A stretch of 64,000 nt of DNA, from contig NZ_VTWT01000012.1 of the NCBI RefSeq assembly GCF_008727925.1, positions 62,001 through 126,000 on the forward strand, read 5' to 3'. Source of the DNA: Adhaeribacter soli. GTDB lineage: Bacteria > Bacteroidota > Bacteroidia > Cytophagales > Hymenobacteraceae. Positions 42,955-52,578 of the stretch are shown piece after piece. The notes beneath the pieces are model-generated. The model was not told the origin of the DNA. It searched no databases and was given only the letters and a program-made list of their open reading frames with translations. Numbering within the stretch: the first letter of the stretch is position 1; every line of letters begins with the position of its first letter. The position numbers and the translations under genes were made by a program.

Positions 42955-43584
42955 TTACTTCTTTTTCCCTTTAGACTTCGATTTTGAATCTTTGGCCGGC
43001 GTTGTTGCAGCAGGCGTAGTTGCTTTAGGAGTTTCGGCTGGCTTCTGGCCCGGCGTTACACCCATTTTCTTTAATACCAGGTCAGAGATGTTGCCATCTT
43101 CCGGACCGTGTAAAAGCACCGGAGTAGTACCGTAACCGGCATCGGAGTTGAATACATAGGTGTAACCGTTCTCTTTGGCTACATCGTCGATGGCTTTCTG
43201 CAGTTTATCCAGCACCGGTTCCATTAACTGCTGCTGCTTTTTCTGTAAAGAAACATCGGCATTTTTCTGGAACTCCTCAATGGAAGTACGCAGGTTCATC
43301 AGCTCTTTTTCTTTGTCGGCTTTCACCACATCGGTCATAGTGGCAGCACCTTTCTGGTACGCCTGGCCTTTGGTTTCGAATTCCTGGTATTTAGATTTTA
43401 ACTGGTTTTCAAGTTGGGCGCTGTAAGCTTTCAGGTCGGCTTCGATCTGCTTGCTTTCCGGCATCTGGCTCATTACATAATCTACGTTAGTATAGCCGAT
43501 TTTAATAGGGGCTGCAGTTTGCGCATAAGATACGGCGCTCATAAAGAAGAACGCGATTGCAGCAATTAAATTACGTTTGTTCAT
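42955..43584 (-). CDS. OmpH/Skp-family periplasmic chaperone (second)
   Basis: Skp-like chaperones hold unfolded outer-membrane proteins for BamA. The 209-residue protein has a signal peptide ending near SYAQ, then the family start 'IKIGYTNVDYVMSQMPESKQI', a long coiled-coil (about 50-135), and 'LQKAIDDVAKENGYTYVFNS'. The C-terminal tail is low-complexity (TTPAATTPAKDSKSKSKGKKK). Last of the uppS-bamA-ompH-ompH run; 24 bases after the first OmpH gene. Confidence 0.92.
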   Translation of the reverse strand: MNKRNLIAAIAFFFMSAVSYAQTAAPIKIGYTNVDYVMSQMPESKQIEADLKAYSAQLENQLKSKYQEFETKGQAYQKGAATMTDVVKADKEKELMNLRTSIEEFQKNADVSLQKKQQQLMEPVLDKLQKAIDDVAKENGYTYVFNSDAGYGTTPVLLHGPEDGNISDLVLKKMGVTPGQKPAETPKATTPAATTPAKDSKSKSKGKKK

Positions 43585-43608
43585 TTTTGCTTTTCAGGTT
43601 TGTGTAGG

Positions 43609-44289
43609 TTACTTTTTAGTTTTACTTTTTGTGTTTTGTGCAGGTGCTTTCCGTACCGGCGTTTTTTGTTCAGAATTTTCTTCGTCCTGAATACCTTCGA
43701 TTGCCCGGCTCGGCAGGTCAGACGGATCTTCTTTCAGTGCGCCCGCCGGCCTTGCGCCCGGCGTATTCTTTTCCGGAGAGGCCAATCCGAGTTCTTCCAG
43801 CACAAATTCAGTATAATCGTGCACCGGGTTGGTATAAATCATTGTCAGGTCGCCCGATTTATCGAACATGATCTGCAGGCCTTTCTTTTTCGAAACTTTT
43901 TCAACCGCTTCAAACAAATTGTCCTGCACCGGTCTTATCAGTTCAGCCCGTTTTTTAAAGAGCAGGCCCTCGAAACCGAATACTTTTTTCTGAAAATCGC
44001 GGGCTTCTTTTTCTTTCGCTTCAATTTCAGCCAGCCGCTTTTTCTTCATTTCATCGGTAAGCAGCACTTCTTCGGCCTGGAATTTTTTCCGGAGTTTTTC
44101 CGCTTCCTGAAACAGGCCGTCTGCCTCTTTCTGCCAGTTAGCCGAAAACTGGTCGGCTTCCTGTTTGGCCGAAGCGTAGGCAGGCATTTTGCTTAAAATA
44201 AATTCGGAATCGATATACCCGAACTTCTGAGCAAAGGCCGCCGGAGCTGCCAGCAGAAGTACAAAAAGTATACCTAAAATCTTTTTCAT
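43609..44289 (-). CDS. OmpH/Skp-family periplasmic chaperone (first)
   Basis: A 226-residue paralogue with signal peptide ending AAFA, 'KFGYIDSEFILSKMPAYASA', coiled-coil arms about 40-125, and 'LFEAVEKVSKKKGLQIMFDKS'. The tail after residue 180 is low-complexity and basic. It lies 17 bases after bamA, so the two are co-transcribed. Two OmpH copies in tandem after bamA is the usual arrangement in Bacteroidota; they may form mixed trimers. Confidence 0.92.
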   Translation of the reverse strand: MKKILGILFVLLLAAPAAFAQKFGYIDSEFILSKMPAYASAKQEADQFSANWQKEADGLFQEAEKLRKKFQAEEVLLTDEMKKKRLAEIEAKEKEARDFQKKVFGFEGLLFKKRAELIRPVQDNLFEAVEKVSKKKGLQIMFDKSGDLTMIYTNPVHDYTEFVLEELGLASPEKNTPGARPAGALKEDPSDLPSRAIEGIQDEENSEQKTPVRKAPAQNTKSKTKK

Positions 44290-44306
44290 ATTGTTAACTG
44301 AGAAAA

Positions 44307-46820
44307 TTATCTTATTTGCTGGCCGATCATGAAGTGGAAACGTCCGCCTCTTGGGCTGCCGGAACCATTTACCCCCGGAATAACCGGATAATCGTCCAGG
44401 CCATACCCGTAATCGAAACCAAGTAAGCCGAAAGCTGCCATGAAGATCCGGGCACCCACCCCTACAGAACGGTAAAGTTTATAAGGATTGTATTCGCGGT
44501 AGTTAGCAAAGTTATTACCTGCCTCTGCAAAACCTAGAACAAAAACCGTAGCGCTTGGGTTCAGTGTGATCGGGTAGCGAAGTTCCATCACGAATTTATC
44601 GAAGGCCACACCACCCGCATCGCTTGGAGTAACGCTGGCGTCTTCGTAACCACGTAAGCCTACATAATCGGTTCCTACAATAAAGCCGCCTACGCCTAAA
44701 CCACTACCGCCTAACTTAAAGCGCTCGAACGGCCCAATTCCCAGTTTTTTATCATAAGTGCCAATAAAGCCGAAGTGTGCCCGGGTGTTAAGTACCAGCG
44801 CCCGTTCTTTGCCCCCGATAATAGTGGTAAACCAGGAAGCATCGAACATCCATTTGTGGAACTCGATCCACTCGAAGTTGCTGGTCTTGTTGCCGAACAG
44901 TGAATACGGCGGCGTCAGGTTGGCGCTTAAGCTTACCGAAGAACCGCGCTTGGTAAAGATCGGGCTGTCGTAGCTGTTCCGGGAAATCGTGTTGTTCAGG
45001 GAAATACTGTTGGAAGTACCGTTGCTGAACCCGCTGATCGAATAATTATTAAGAATGTACTGGTAGTATGACAGGGAATGCGACAGCACAAAATAGTCGT
45101 CCGGCCATCTTAAGCGGCGGCCCAGCCCTACCGAGGCGCCATTGATCTTAATAAGCGGAGCGTCCGGATTATTTTTGAATTCTGTATAACTGGCCTGGCG
45201 GGAAATAGTTTTGCTTAAGCTTACCGAAAGCGAGTTCGGTTTACGGCCTCCCAGCCATGGTTCGGTAAAGGAAATAGAATAAGACTGGTAACGGAAACCA
45301 TTCGCCTGCACGTTCAGAGCCAGTTTCTGACCATCGCCGGAAGGTACCGGAGTCCAGTTTCTTAATTTACCGGCTTTACGCAGCGAGAAGTTATTGAAAA
45401 CGAAACCGGCCGTGCCCACAAAACCCTGCAGACCGCCCCAACCACCGGATAGGGTAAACTGATCGCTTGGTTTCTCCACTACGGTGTAATTAATATCTAC
45501 GGTACCATCGGCCTGGTTCGGAACCGGGCTCATGCCAATCTGCTCCGGATCGAAATAACCCAGGTTGGCGATCTCATTCCGGGAACGGATCAGGTCGGCG
45601 CGGCTGAATTTCTGACCAGGAACCGTTCTCAGTTCCCGCAAAATCACATGGTCGCTGGTTTTGGTATTGCCGGCTACCCGCACTTCTTTAATCCGGGCCT
45701 GGGCGCCTTCCGAAATACGCATTTCAATGTCAATGGAGTCGCCTTCTACCAGTACTTCCACCGGATCGATGTTGAAGAACAGGTAACCGTCGTCCATGTA
45801 AAGGGAAGTGATATCCAGGCCGGTAGGGTTATAGCTCAGGCGTTTGTCGAGGGTTTCTTTGCTGTAAACGCTACCCTTTTTAATGCCTAAAACGCTGGCC
45901 AGGTAATTGTCTGAATACAGGTAGTTGCCCGTCCAGGTAATATTGCGGAAGAAATATTTACGGCCTTCGTTAACCGTTATATAAACCTTAATGCGCTCAT
46001 CCGATACTTTTTCGATGCTGTCGGATACGATCTGGGCATCGCGGAAGCCCTGGCTGTTGTAGTAATTGATAATGGCTTTTTTATCGTCTTCGAAACCGCT
46101 GCGCAGGAATTTAGAACTGGTAAAGATCTTGTAGAACTTTCTTTCCTTGGTGTTCTTCATCTGCTTCTGCAGCTTGCTTTCAGAAATGGCTTCGTTGCCC
46201 GCAAACGTAATTTCCTCGATCTTAACGCGTTCGTTCTTATTAATATCGATGTTCAGGATAACGCTGTTGGCCAGGGAAGAATCGGGTTTCTGGGTAACGT
46301 CTACCTTCACGTTCATAAACCCTTTATCCAGGAAATATTTACGAACGGTATTTTTGGTATTGTTCACCAGGGCATCGGTAACCACCTTGCCACGGATCAG
46401 CTTGATTTTTTCGCGCAGATCGTCGGCCTGGCCTTTTTTAATGCCGGAGAAAGTGAATTTAGAAAGGCGCGGACGCTCGGTCAGGTAAAAATCGAGAAAA
46501 ATGAAACGGCCTTCTACTTTGGTAGCCGAAACTTCGATATTCCCCAGAATGCCCTGATCCCAGAGCTTGTTGATAGCCTTGCTGATATCTTCGCCCGGAA
46601 TGGTGATCTGGTCCCCAACTTTTAAGCCGGTAATAGAAATCAGGGAAGCCGGATCAAGGAACCGGGTGCCGCTTACGGTAATACCGCCGATCTCATATTT
46701 CTGGGGGTTTGTGTAATCCAGGTTTAGCGTCTGGTTGCCCTGCATCCGGATTTGGCTGAAAGCCGGAAAACTCAGAAAAAGCAGGATCAATGCCCCAAAA
46801 ACGTTATTCAATATCTTCAT
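44307..46820 (-). CDS. bamA: Outer-membrane assembly factor BamA
   Basis: BamA inserts beta-barrel proteins into the outer membrane. The 837-residue protein has a signal peptide (residues 1-22), five POTRA domains (about 35-440, with 'YEIGGITVSGTRFLD', 'VKIEEITFAGNEAISESKL' and 'ARIKEVRVAGNTKTSDHVILREL') and a 16-strand barrel (about 450-837) including the VRGF-like GLRGYE motif in loop 6. The C-terminus ends FMIGQQIR rather than in an aromatic residue. Its ATG overlaps the uppS stop by four bases (ATGA), so the two are translationally coupled. Confidence 0.95.
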   Translation of the reverse strand: MKILNNVFGALILLFLSFPAFSQIRMQGNQTLNLDYTNPQKYEIGGITVSGTRFLDPASLISITGLKVGDQITIPGEDISKAINKLWDQGILGNIEVSATKVEGRFIFLDFYLTERPRLSKFTFSGIKKGQADDLREKIKLIRGKVVTDALVNNTKNTVRKYFLDKGFMNVKVDVTQKPDSSLANSVILNIDINKNERVKIEEITFAGNEAISESKLQKQMKNTKERKFYKIFTSSKFLRSGFEDDKKAIINYYNSQGFRDAQIVSDSIEKVSDERIKVYITVNEGRKYFFRNITWTGNYLYSDNYLASVLGIKKGSVYSKETLDKRLSYNPTGLDITSLYMDDGYLFFNIDPVEVLVEGDSIDIEMRISEGAQARIKEVRVAGNTKTSDHVILRELRTVPGQKFSRADLIRSRNEIANLGYFDPEQIGMSPVPNQADGTVDINYTVVEKPSDQFTLSGGWGGLQGFVGTAGFVFNNFSLRKAGKLRNWTPVPSGDGQKLALNVQANGFRYQSYSISFTEPWLGGRKPNSLSVSLSKTISRQASYTEFKNNPDAPLIKINGASVGLGRRLRWPDDYFVLSHSLSYYQYILNNYSISGFSNGTSNSISLNNTISRNSYDSPIFTKRGSSVSLSANLTPPYSLFGNKTSNFEWIEFHKWMFDASWFTTIIGGKERALVLNTRAHFGFIGTYDKKLGIGPFERFKLGGSGLGVGGFIVGTDYVGLRGYEDASVTPSDAGGVAFDKFVMELRYPITLNPSATVFVLGFAEAGNNFANYREYNPYKLYRSVGVGARIFMAAFGLLGFDYGYGLDDYPVIPGVNGSGSPRGGRFHFMIGQQIR

Positions 46821-47560
46821 TTTATAAGTTGTTCGCTCGTTTTACCAAACCGGCGTTCCCGGCCCTGGTAGGCAACAAGCGCTTCGTACAAGTTTTCTTT
46901 TCTAAAATCAGGCCAGAGCAGATCCGTAATGTATAATTCGGTATAGGCCAGTTGCCAAAGTAAAAAATTGCTGATTCTTTGTTCGCCGCTGGTCCGGATA
47001 AGCAGTTCCGGATCTGGCATGCCGGTGGTAGCTAAAAAGGAGCCGAAGTTCTGTTCATTCACTTCTTCCGGCAAAAGCGTACCGTTCTGAATGGCTTTCC
47101 CGATCCTGTTTATCGCCTGGGCAATATCCCAGCGTCCGCTGTAGCTTAAAGCCAATACCAGCGTCATGCGGGTATTGTGTTGGGTTGCCTCAATGGCTTC
47201 TTCCAGTTCCTTGCGGCAGGAAGCGGGTAAGCTTTCGGTATTGCCGATTGCGTGCAGCCGGATATTGTTTTTCATGAGGGTGGCGGTCTCTTTGCCGATG
47301 GTGGAAACCAGCAGCTGCATCAACGCATTCACCTCGTATTGCGGACGGTTCCAGTTCTCGGTAGAAAAAGCGTAGAGCGTTAAGTATTCGACCCCTAACT
47401 CGGCTGCCGCCTCTACCGTTTCGCGCACGGCGGTAATGGCGCTCTGGTGCCCGAAAATACGGAGACCGCCGCGCTTTTTAGCCCAGCGCCCGTTGCCGTC
47501 CATGATAACGGCCACATGTTTAGGTAAATTGTGTTGATCTATTTTTTCCCGAAGACTCAT
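46817..47560 (-). CDS. uppS: Isoprenyl transferase (undecaprenyl diphosphate synthase)
   Basis: A cis-prenyltransferase that makes the C55 lipid carrier for peptidoglycan and other envelope polymers. The 247-residue protein has HVAVIMDGNGRWAKKRG with catalytic Asp21, 'TLYAFSTENWNRP', 'LVLALSYSGRWD' and 'LLIRTSGEQRISNFLLWQ'. I use ATG 47560 (MSLREKID); a TTG at 47581 could add seven residues. Its stop overlaps the bamA start. UppS ahead of BamA links carrier lipid and outer-membrane assembly in expression. Confidence 0.95.
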   Translation of the reverse strand: MSLREKIDQHNLPKHVAVIMDGNGRWAKKRGGLRIFGHQSAITAVRETVEAAAELGVEYLTLYAFSTENWNRPQYEVNALMQLLVSTIGKETATLMKNNIRLHAIGNTESLPASCRKELEEAIEATQHNTRMTLVLALSYSGRWDIAQAINRIGKAIQNGTLLPEEVNEQNFGSFLATTGMPDPELLIRTSGEQRISNFLLWQLAYTELYITDLLWPDFRKENLYEALVAYQGRERRFGKTSEQLIK

Positions 47561-47617
47561 CCATCCAGTATTTCCCCGCAAGTTATGAAAACCGCAGGAA
47601 TTTTGTAAATAAAAGTG

Positions 47618-48400
47618 CTATTCCAATGGAGTTGGGTTACTCCGGTAGACTTTCGGGCACCGGATCTTGTAGAAAGTATACGATAAGGCAATGCCATTAT
47701 AGAAGTACCAGTCGCTGTTGTGCGGATTGGCCAACCCTCTGGATTGCTCCTCACCTAAATTATCGTAAAGGTCGGTAAAAATTTTCCGGGCGCCGATCTC
47801 GGCCCCGATGTTCCAGTGATACGAAAGGGCAAACTTCACCCCTACTCCGGCCGGAATACTAATGGAAAGGATATTGCGTTTCTCGGCCTCGCCTCCCTGA
47901 CCGGTTGTGGTTATCTGGCTGCCAATGGTACTGCCACCAACCACAGCCTGGGCATCGGACTCGGTTTTAGTAGAACTCAGGAAGCCGGCCAGGTTTACAA
48001 AAAAGTATGGCGTCCAGCGCTGCTGGCGGCGCAGGTCGTAATAATCCAGGAAATTATATTCCAGGCCGCCGGCCAGTTCAACCAGACTGCCGGACATCCT
48101 CGCCTGCCGTAGCTGGTTTAACGGAATCTTAAAGTAATTATCGCTGGCGCCGGTTGCCCCTACCAGTAGACTGGCCCGCAACGTTACCGGGTTGGAAATA
48201 TCGCGCCGGTAAAAAACCATTGCTGCCGGGCCATTGTTGCCAAAGCGGTATTTCGGCGAGATTTCCCCTTTATAATTTACCCCGCCCAAGCCCAGGCCTA
48301 ATTCGCTGGTGCCAATATTCTGCGCCTTAGCCGGCATAAAAAAAACACTCCCTACCCAGGAAAAGGTAAGGAGTGCCATAATAGTATGAAGTTGTTTCAT
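47618..48400 (-). CDS. DUF6089-type outer-membrane beta-barrel protein (second)
   Basis: A 260-residue protein with signal peptide (ends near AKAQ) and alternating aromatic beta-strands; 'ELGLGLGGVNYKGEISPKYRFGNNGPAAMVFYRR' is the family-like opening. It belongs to the small barrel group (DUF6089 as I know it) found directly upstream of uppS-bamA in Bacteroidota. The strands 'WNIGAEIGARKIFTDLYDNL' resemble those of the gene at 48431. A role in envelope assembly is suggested only by position. Confidence 0.85.
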   Translation of the reverse strand: MKQLHTIMALLTFSWVGSVFFMPAKAQNIGTSELGLGLGGVNYKGEISPKYRFGNNGPAAMVFYRRDISNPVTLRASLLVGATGASDNYFKIPLNQLRQARMSGSLVELAGGLEYNFLDYYDLRRQQRWTPYFFVNLAGFLSSTKTESDAQAVVGGSTIGSQITTTGQGGEAEKRNILSISIPAGVGVKFALSYHWNIGAEIGARKIFTDLYDNLGEEQSRGLANPHNSDWYFYNGIALSYTFYKIRCPKVYRSNPTPLE

Positions 48401-48430
48401 GCAGTAGTAAACGCCCCGAATGCTCAGATA

Positions 48431-49354
48431 TTATCTGAATTTCGGGCTTCTTCCTTTTTGTGGTAAAATGTAGGTCAGGTTAAAACCGGTCACAATATAC
48501 CAGTCTTTATCGGTACGGTCGCCACGCTGGTCGTTATATTGCCCCCAGCCTACCTGAGGACCAAGTGGCTGCTCACCGGAACGGTCAGCTAAAGCAGCAG
48601 ATAAGGGATTATTTGCTGCCAAAGCAACCGGATCAGCGTAAAATCCGCTTACGTCATCCAGGTAATCGGTAAAGGTTTTTCTCCAGCCAATTTCGAAGCC
48701 TAAGTCCCAGTTTTTATCCAGTTTGTACTTAACGCCTAAACCGAAGGGGATAGCGATCTGAATTCTTGAATACGGGTCATCATAATTGCCAAGCGGATCA
48801 GAGGAATCATCTAAGTTTTGTCCTTCAGTACCCAGTGGCTGAAGCGCAACAAATTCGCCTCTGTATTCAGCTTTCGGGTTATGGGCAAAAACGGCTACCC
48901 CGGCAAAAGCATAAGGAGAGAAATCCGGACGTTTTAAATAATTACCGCGGTTCTCGAACAGATCGAAGGTACCAACAAAGCTCAGTTCCTTAATGTCGTT
49001 CCGGAAACTCAGGTTACGGATAAAACGTGGTCTGTTTTCCGCTTCGTCTACAGAGGCACTTTTAGCATCGTCGCCGGTAATCCGGCCCCAGGCCAGGGCC
49101 GCTCTTACGGAGATCCGGGGAGTAAAACGACGGGTGTACGATACGCCGATATTCGGGCGGGTAGATTTAAAACGCAAGCTCGTGAAATCCGATTCCGGCA
49201 CAATATCACCGAAATAGTTCATAGCATTCAAGTGAAAACCTACTGAGTTATAGGCCTTTCTTCTGCTGAAACGCTGCGCATCGGCATCGGCAACAGAGAG
49301 CACTACCATCAGAAGCGCCATTGCGGCTCCGGAGCAAAAGTTCTTCATATTCAT
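48431..49354 (-). CDS. DUF6089-type outer-membrane beta-barrel protein (first)
   Basis: A 307-residue paralogue of the previous gene: signal peptide ending near ADAQ, 'SVGFHLNAMNYFGDIVPESDF', an eight-or-more-strand barrel, 'KNWDLGFEIGWRKTFTDYLDDVSG' and a closing 'NLTYILPQKGRSPKFR'. Start ATG 49354 (or 49348). It opens the transcription unit that continues with the second barrel gene, uppS, bamA and ompH; a promoter lies 57-88 bases upstream. Confidence 0.85.
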   Translation of the reverse strand: MNMKNFCSGAAMALLMVVLSVADADAQRFSRRKAYNSVGFHLNAMNYFGDIVPESDFTSLRFKSTRPNIGVSYTRRFTPRISVRAALAWGRITGDDAKSASVDEAENRPRFIRNLSFRNDIKELSFVGTFDLFENRGNYLKRPDFSPYAFAGVAVFAHNPKAEYRGEFVALQPLGTEGQNLDDSSDPLGNYDDPYSRIQIAIPFGLGVKYKLDKNWDLGFEIGWRKTFTDYLDDVSGFYADPVALAANNPLSAALADRSGEQPLGPQVGWGQYNDQRGDRTDKDWYIVTGFNLTYILPQKGRSPKFR

Positions 49355-49410
49355 AAAGTCTGTATATTTTTCTTTATACGCGGTATAATTATTCCAATTT
49401 AAAACACGGC

Positions 49411-49442
49411 CAAAATTAAGAATTTAGTTCGTTAATTAACAA
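49411..49442 (-). promoter_or_regulatory. Promoter of the DUF6089-uppS-bamA-ompH operon
   Basis: Minus strand TTG (49440-49442), 21 bases, TAATTTTG (49411-49418), 57 bases before ATG 49354. Confidence 0.65.
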
Positions 49443-49497
49443 GCCTTTAACAAAGTTTTTTTTCTATATTCTAATTTTCAATATTTTCCTCCCTGTT

Positions 49498-50376
49498 TTA
49501 CTCGTTTCGCTTATCCAAACCCCAGTTTAATTTGGTACGCAAAGTCGATAAAAAATTCACCTGATTGATCTTTACCAGCCGGGCGTTAAAATTTTCGCGG
49601 CGCACAGCAAGTTGCACACCCGTTTCCACAATTTTGGAACGCGAGTCCAGCGATACCAGGAAATTATTGCTTCGGCCTTCTACCTCAAACGAAATTACAC
49701 TTTTATCGGGCACCACCAATGGCCGTACATTCAAATTATGAGGACATACGGGAGCAATAACGAAATTGTTTGTCTGGGGCATCACTACCGGGCCACCGCA
49801 ACTCAGCGAATAGCCGGTAGAACCTGTGGGGGTGGCAACCACCAATCCATCGGCCCAATACGAGTTCAGGTATTCGCCATCTATATACGTATGAACTACG
49901 ATCATGGATGAAGTATCGGTCTTAGAAATTGTAAATTCATTCAGACCAAAATTTACCCCATCAAAAAGCTCTGCATCCGAGTCGGCCCGGATCAAAGAAC
50001 GTTCATCGATAACAAAATGTCCTTTAAATAAAGCATCGAGCGCCAGCGGCACTTTATCGTAGGCCACGGTAGCCAGGAAGCCCAACCGGCCGGTATTTAT
50101 GCCCAAGATCGGGATCTGCCGGGCGCCTACGTAGGTTACCGTATCGAGCAGGGTACCGTCTCCGCCAATGCTGAACACGTAATTTACACCTTTTAAATCG
50201 TCGCCCCGCGAAAAGGAACCTACATTTTCGGGTAGCTTCAGGCGGTTCTCCAGGTAAGTCTTAAAATATTCGACAATAATTATTTCCGTATTCCGGCTGG
50301 CCAACTCGTCGAAAAGCCCCTGCATAAACGGCAGGATCTCCTCTTTGAATGGTTTGCCGAGTATTGCAATCTTCAT
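49498..50376 (-). CDS. nadK: NAD kinase
   Basis: It phosphorylates NAD to NADP. The 292-residue protein has the diagnostic GGDGTLLD at residues 71-78, 'PILGINTGRLGFLA' near 95 and 'VATPTGSTGYSLSCGGPVV' near 185. Full family length. Its start is two bases after the stop of the Omp85-like gene, so they are co-transcribed. Confidence 0.96.
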   Translation of the reverse strand: MKIAILGKPFKEEILPFMQGLFDELASRNTEIIIVEYFKTYLENRLKLPENVGSFSRGDDLKGVNYVFSIGGDGTLLDTVTYVGARQIPILGINTGRLGFLATVAYDKVPLALDALFKGHFVIDERSLIRADSDAELFDGVNFGLNEFTISKTDTSSMIVVHTYIDGEYLNSYWADGLVVATPTGSTGYSLSCGGPVVMPQTNNFVIAPVCPHNLNVRPLVVPDKSVISFEVEGRSNNFLVSLDSRSKIVETGVQLAVRRENFNARLVKINQVNFLSTLRTKLNWGLDKRNE

Positions 50377-50378
50377 AG

Positions 50379-51803
50379 TTAAAAAGGAAAGGTCGTGTGG
50401 ATGTACAAACCGGTCCGTCCTTCGCGGTTTACCGAATACTCGAACGTAATTACGCGGTCGTAATACGTAACCAAATGTAAACCCATACCGGTTGCCATGT
50501 TCAAGCGGTTCGTTAAAAAATTGGTTTGCTCAAAGCGGTTCTCCACCGTATAGCCGGCATCGGCAAACCAATTCAGGTACAAGGTAACAGGAATACGGTT
50601 AAATTTCGGATTCCGGATGAATTTTAATTCAATTTGGTTCAGATCGAGGAGCGGATGTGAAAGCCCCTGCTTTAAAAGTCCGTAGTGCTGCCCTCCTATT
50701 ACGTACAACTCATAGCCCCGGATGTAGGACGTATATCCCAAGGCAATATTATCGGCATAAGCCAGGTTGGAAGCCAGGCGGCTTTGCCCTTCCAGGGTGT
50801 AGCTGTAGTAAAACCGTTTTCCTAAAGGAATGTACCGGCCGTACTTCGCAAAGGCGGTGGTATTATGCTGGTTATTGTTCAGGCCTAGTTGCTGGGTTAA
50901 ACCAAACTGCAGAAAATGCCCGGCCAGCGGGTAAGCAAACGTGTTCCGGAAGTTCAGGGTGCGGGCTATTTCTAACTCCAGGTATTTGCGGTTCAGGATA
51001 TTGCTGAAAAATTCCGGGTTTAGTTGATAGACGGAATCTGATATTTCTTCCTGGTGGTAGGAGGCCGTTAAAGTGGTTTGTTTCTGCACGTTTTCCCGAA
51101 GGATAAGCGAACCGGTGGCATAGCGTCGCTGGATCGGAAAAACCTCGTCCTGGTGCAGGGTGAGCAGTCTATTTTTTCCGGTGGTATAGTCGAGGGAATG
51201 GCTTTGGTATATGGAGCCGCCAAGGCTGAAGCCTAAATTCCGCTTTTTATTGAAATAGGGAACGGTGTAAAATAACTCGTATTTGCGGTTGAAGCCAAGC
51301 TGGATGTTTGCTTTCAGGAGTTCGTTGCGGCCCCGGAAATTATACTGCACCAGGTGCAGCCCGTAATCGATGCGGTTGAAATCTTTTTTTTCGAGCCAGG
51401 CATTTATGTTGCGGTCGGCGAGCGAAAAAATAGGGACCGGAAAAAGATACCAGCGTTCCTGCACTTCGAAAATAATGGTAACCCGGCCGGCCTGGCAAAC
51501 GGTTTCGTAGCGCACCCAATGAAAAAGCTGCAAATTGTAAAGCCGGAGGCGGTTCTTCTCCAGTCTTTTCTCCAGTTCTCCGGAAGTAAGGATCTCGCCT
51601 TCCACCAGGTCGAGCTCGGCCCTGAGCACGCGTTCTTTCGTTTTCCGGTTTCCTACAAAAACCACCACGGCAATCTGCAGACTATCGGTTTCGGAGCACA
51701 GGCGAAGTTGCGAAGGCGCTGAGGCAACGCTTCCAGGCAACCGCAACGTGGTATCGGGTTGGGCAAAAAAAGTCAGGAAAAGGGCAAGAAGGCAGTTCAG
51801 CAC
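50379..51803 (-). CDS. Omp85/BamA-like surface antigen
   Basis: A 474-residue outer-membrane protein distinct from BamA: a short secretion signal, one POTRA-like domain (about 40-115: 'IAVVVFVGNRKTKERVLRAELDL') and a C-terminal 16-strand barrel (about 190-474) with 'TSYIRGYELYVIGGQ' as the loop-6 motif, ending in FPF, an aromatic last residue as Omp85 proteins prefer. The start is GTG 51803; no ATG exists in the first 400 residues. It may be a specialised insertion or transport pore (TamA-like); partner unknown. Confidence 0.85.
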   Translation of the reverse strand: MLNCLLALFLTFFAQPDTTLRLPGSVASAPSQLRLCSETDSLQIAVVVFVGNRKTKERVLRAELDLVEGEILTSGELEKRLEKNRLRLYNLQLFHWVRYETVCQAGRVTIIFEVQERWYLFPVPIFSLADRNINAWLEKKDFNRIDYGLHLVQYNFRGRNELLKANIQLGFNRKYELFYTVPYFNKKRNLGFSLGGSIYQSHSLDYTTGKNRLLTLHQDEVFPIQRRYATGSLILRENVQKQTTLTASYHQEEISDSVYQLNPEFFSNILNRKYLELEIARTLNFRNTFAYPLAGHFLQFGLTQQLGLNNNQHNTTAFAKYGRYIPLGKRFYYSYTLEGQSRLASNLAYADNIALGYTSYIRGYELYVIGGQHYGLLKQGLSHPLLDLNQIELKFIRNPKFNRIPVTLYLNWFADAGYTVENRFEQTNFLTNRLNMATGMGLHLVTYYDRVITFEYSVNREGRTGLYIHTTFPF

Positions 51804-51816
51804 TCGGAAACCAGCG

Positions 51817-52482
51817 TTACATATTCAGGTATCGCAGCAACAGGTCGTAGCGGTCTTTATCGGCCTGGTGATCGGTTGTCTCCTGAAACTGGGCAATGAT
51901 CCGGTAGTCGAAACGCTCGAGGGTAGCTATGATACGGGTAAGATCGGTGGTGTTGATTTTCAGCGTAAGCTTTATTTTGTAAGGGTCCAGCTCGTCGGGC
52001 GAAACGTAGGCGCTCAGAATTTTGGCATCGTTGCTTTCTACGTGGCGGCTGATCTGGCTCAGGGAATAATCGCGTTCGGGCATGGAAAGCACCAGAATGC
52101 CACCCTGCCCCTGCAACGCCGACATCTGCCCGAAGGCCGCAATGGTATCGTTTACGGTAATTACCCCGAAAAACTCCTGGTGTTCGTCTAAAACCGGCAC
52201 CACCTGGATCTTATTTTTAATGGCCACCTCCATTACCCGGTAAAAATGCTGGTTGTACATCACGTACGCATCCTCGAAGCTGAGCTTCACATTTTCCAGG
52301 CTCTGGTAATTCTGATCTTTCTCGATGATATCGTCTTCGGTGATCAGGCCCAGGTAGCGGCGGTTTTTGACTACCGGCAACTGGTTTACCCGGAATTCTT
52401 CCATCCACTTCACGGCCTTCTCCGTGGAGTCAGAGAGTTTGAGCGGCGGAATCATGGGGTTTATCAGTTCTTCGGCAATCAT
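51817..52482 (-). CDS. CBS-domain protein
   Basis: A 221-residue cytoplasmic protein with a pair of CBS motifs (about 1-130: 'MIPPLKLSDSTEKAVKWMEEFRVNQLPVV..RRYLGLITEDDI' and 'IQVVPVLDEHQEFFGVITVNDTI'), which usually bind adenosyl ligands, followed by an ACT-like C-terminal part (about 140-210). The partner enzyme is not visible; position ahead of the Omp85-like gene and nadK matches a common Bacteroidota order. Confidence 0.87.
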   Translation of the reverse strand: MIAEELINPMIPPLKLSDSTEKAVKWMEEFRVNQLPVVKNRRYLGLITEDDIIEKDQNYQSLENVKLSFEDAYVMYNQHFYRVMEVAIKNKIQVVPVLDEHQEFFGVITVNDTIAAFGQMSALQGQGGILVLSMPERDYSLSQISRHVESNDAKILSAYVSPDELDPYKIKLTLKINTTDLTRIIATLERFDYRIIAQFQETTDHQADKDRYDLLLRYLNM

Positions 52483-52578
52483 ATTCTTGTGTAATTCAAT
52501 TCCGCAAAAACGGGCAGGTGTAATACCTGAACAGCCTCAATAAGGTTATGACTTTTTATACGGAATTTGCTACCGTTC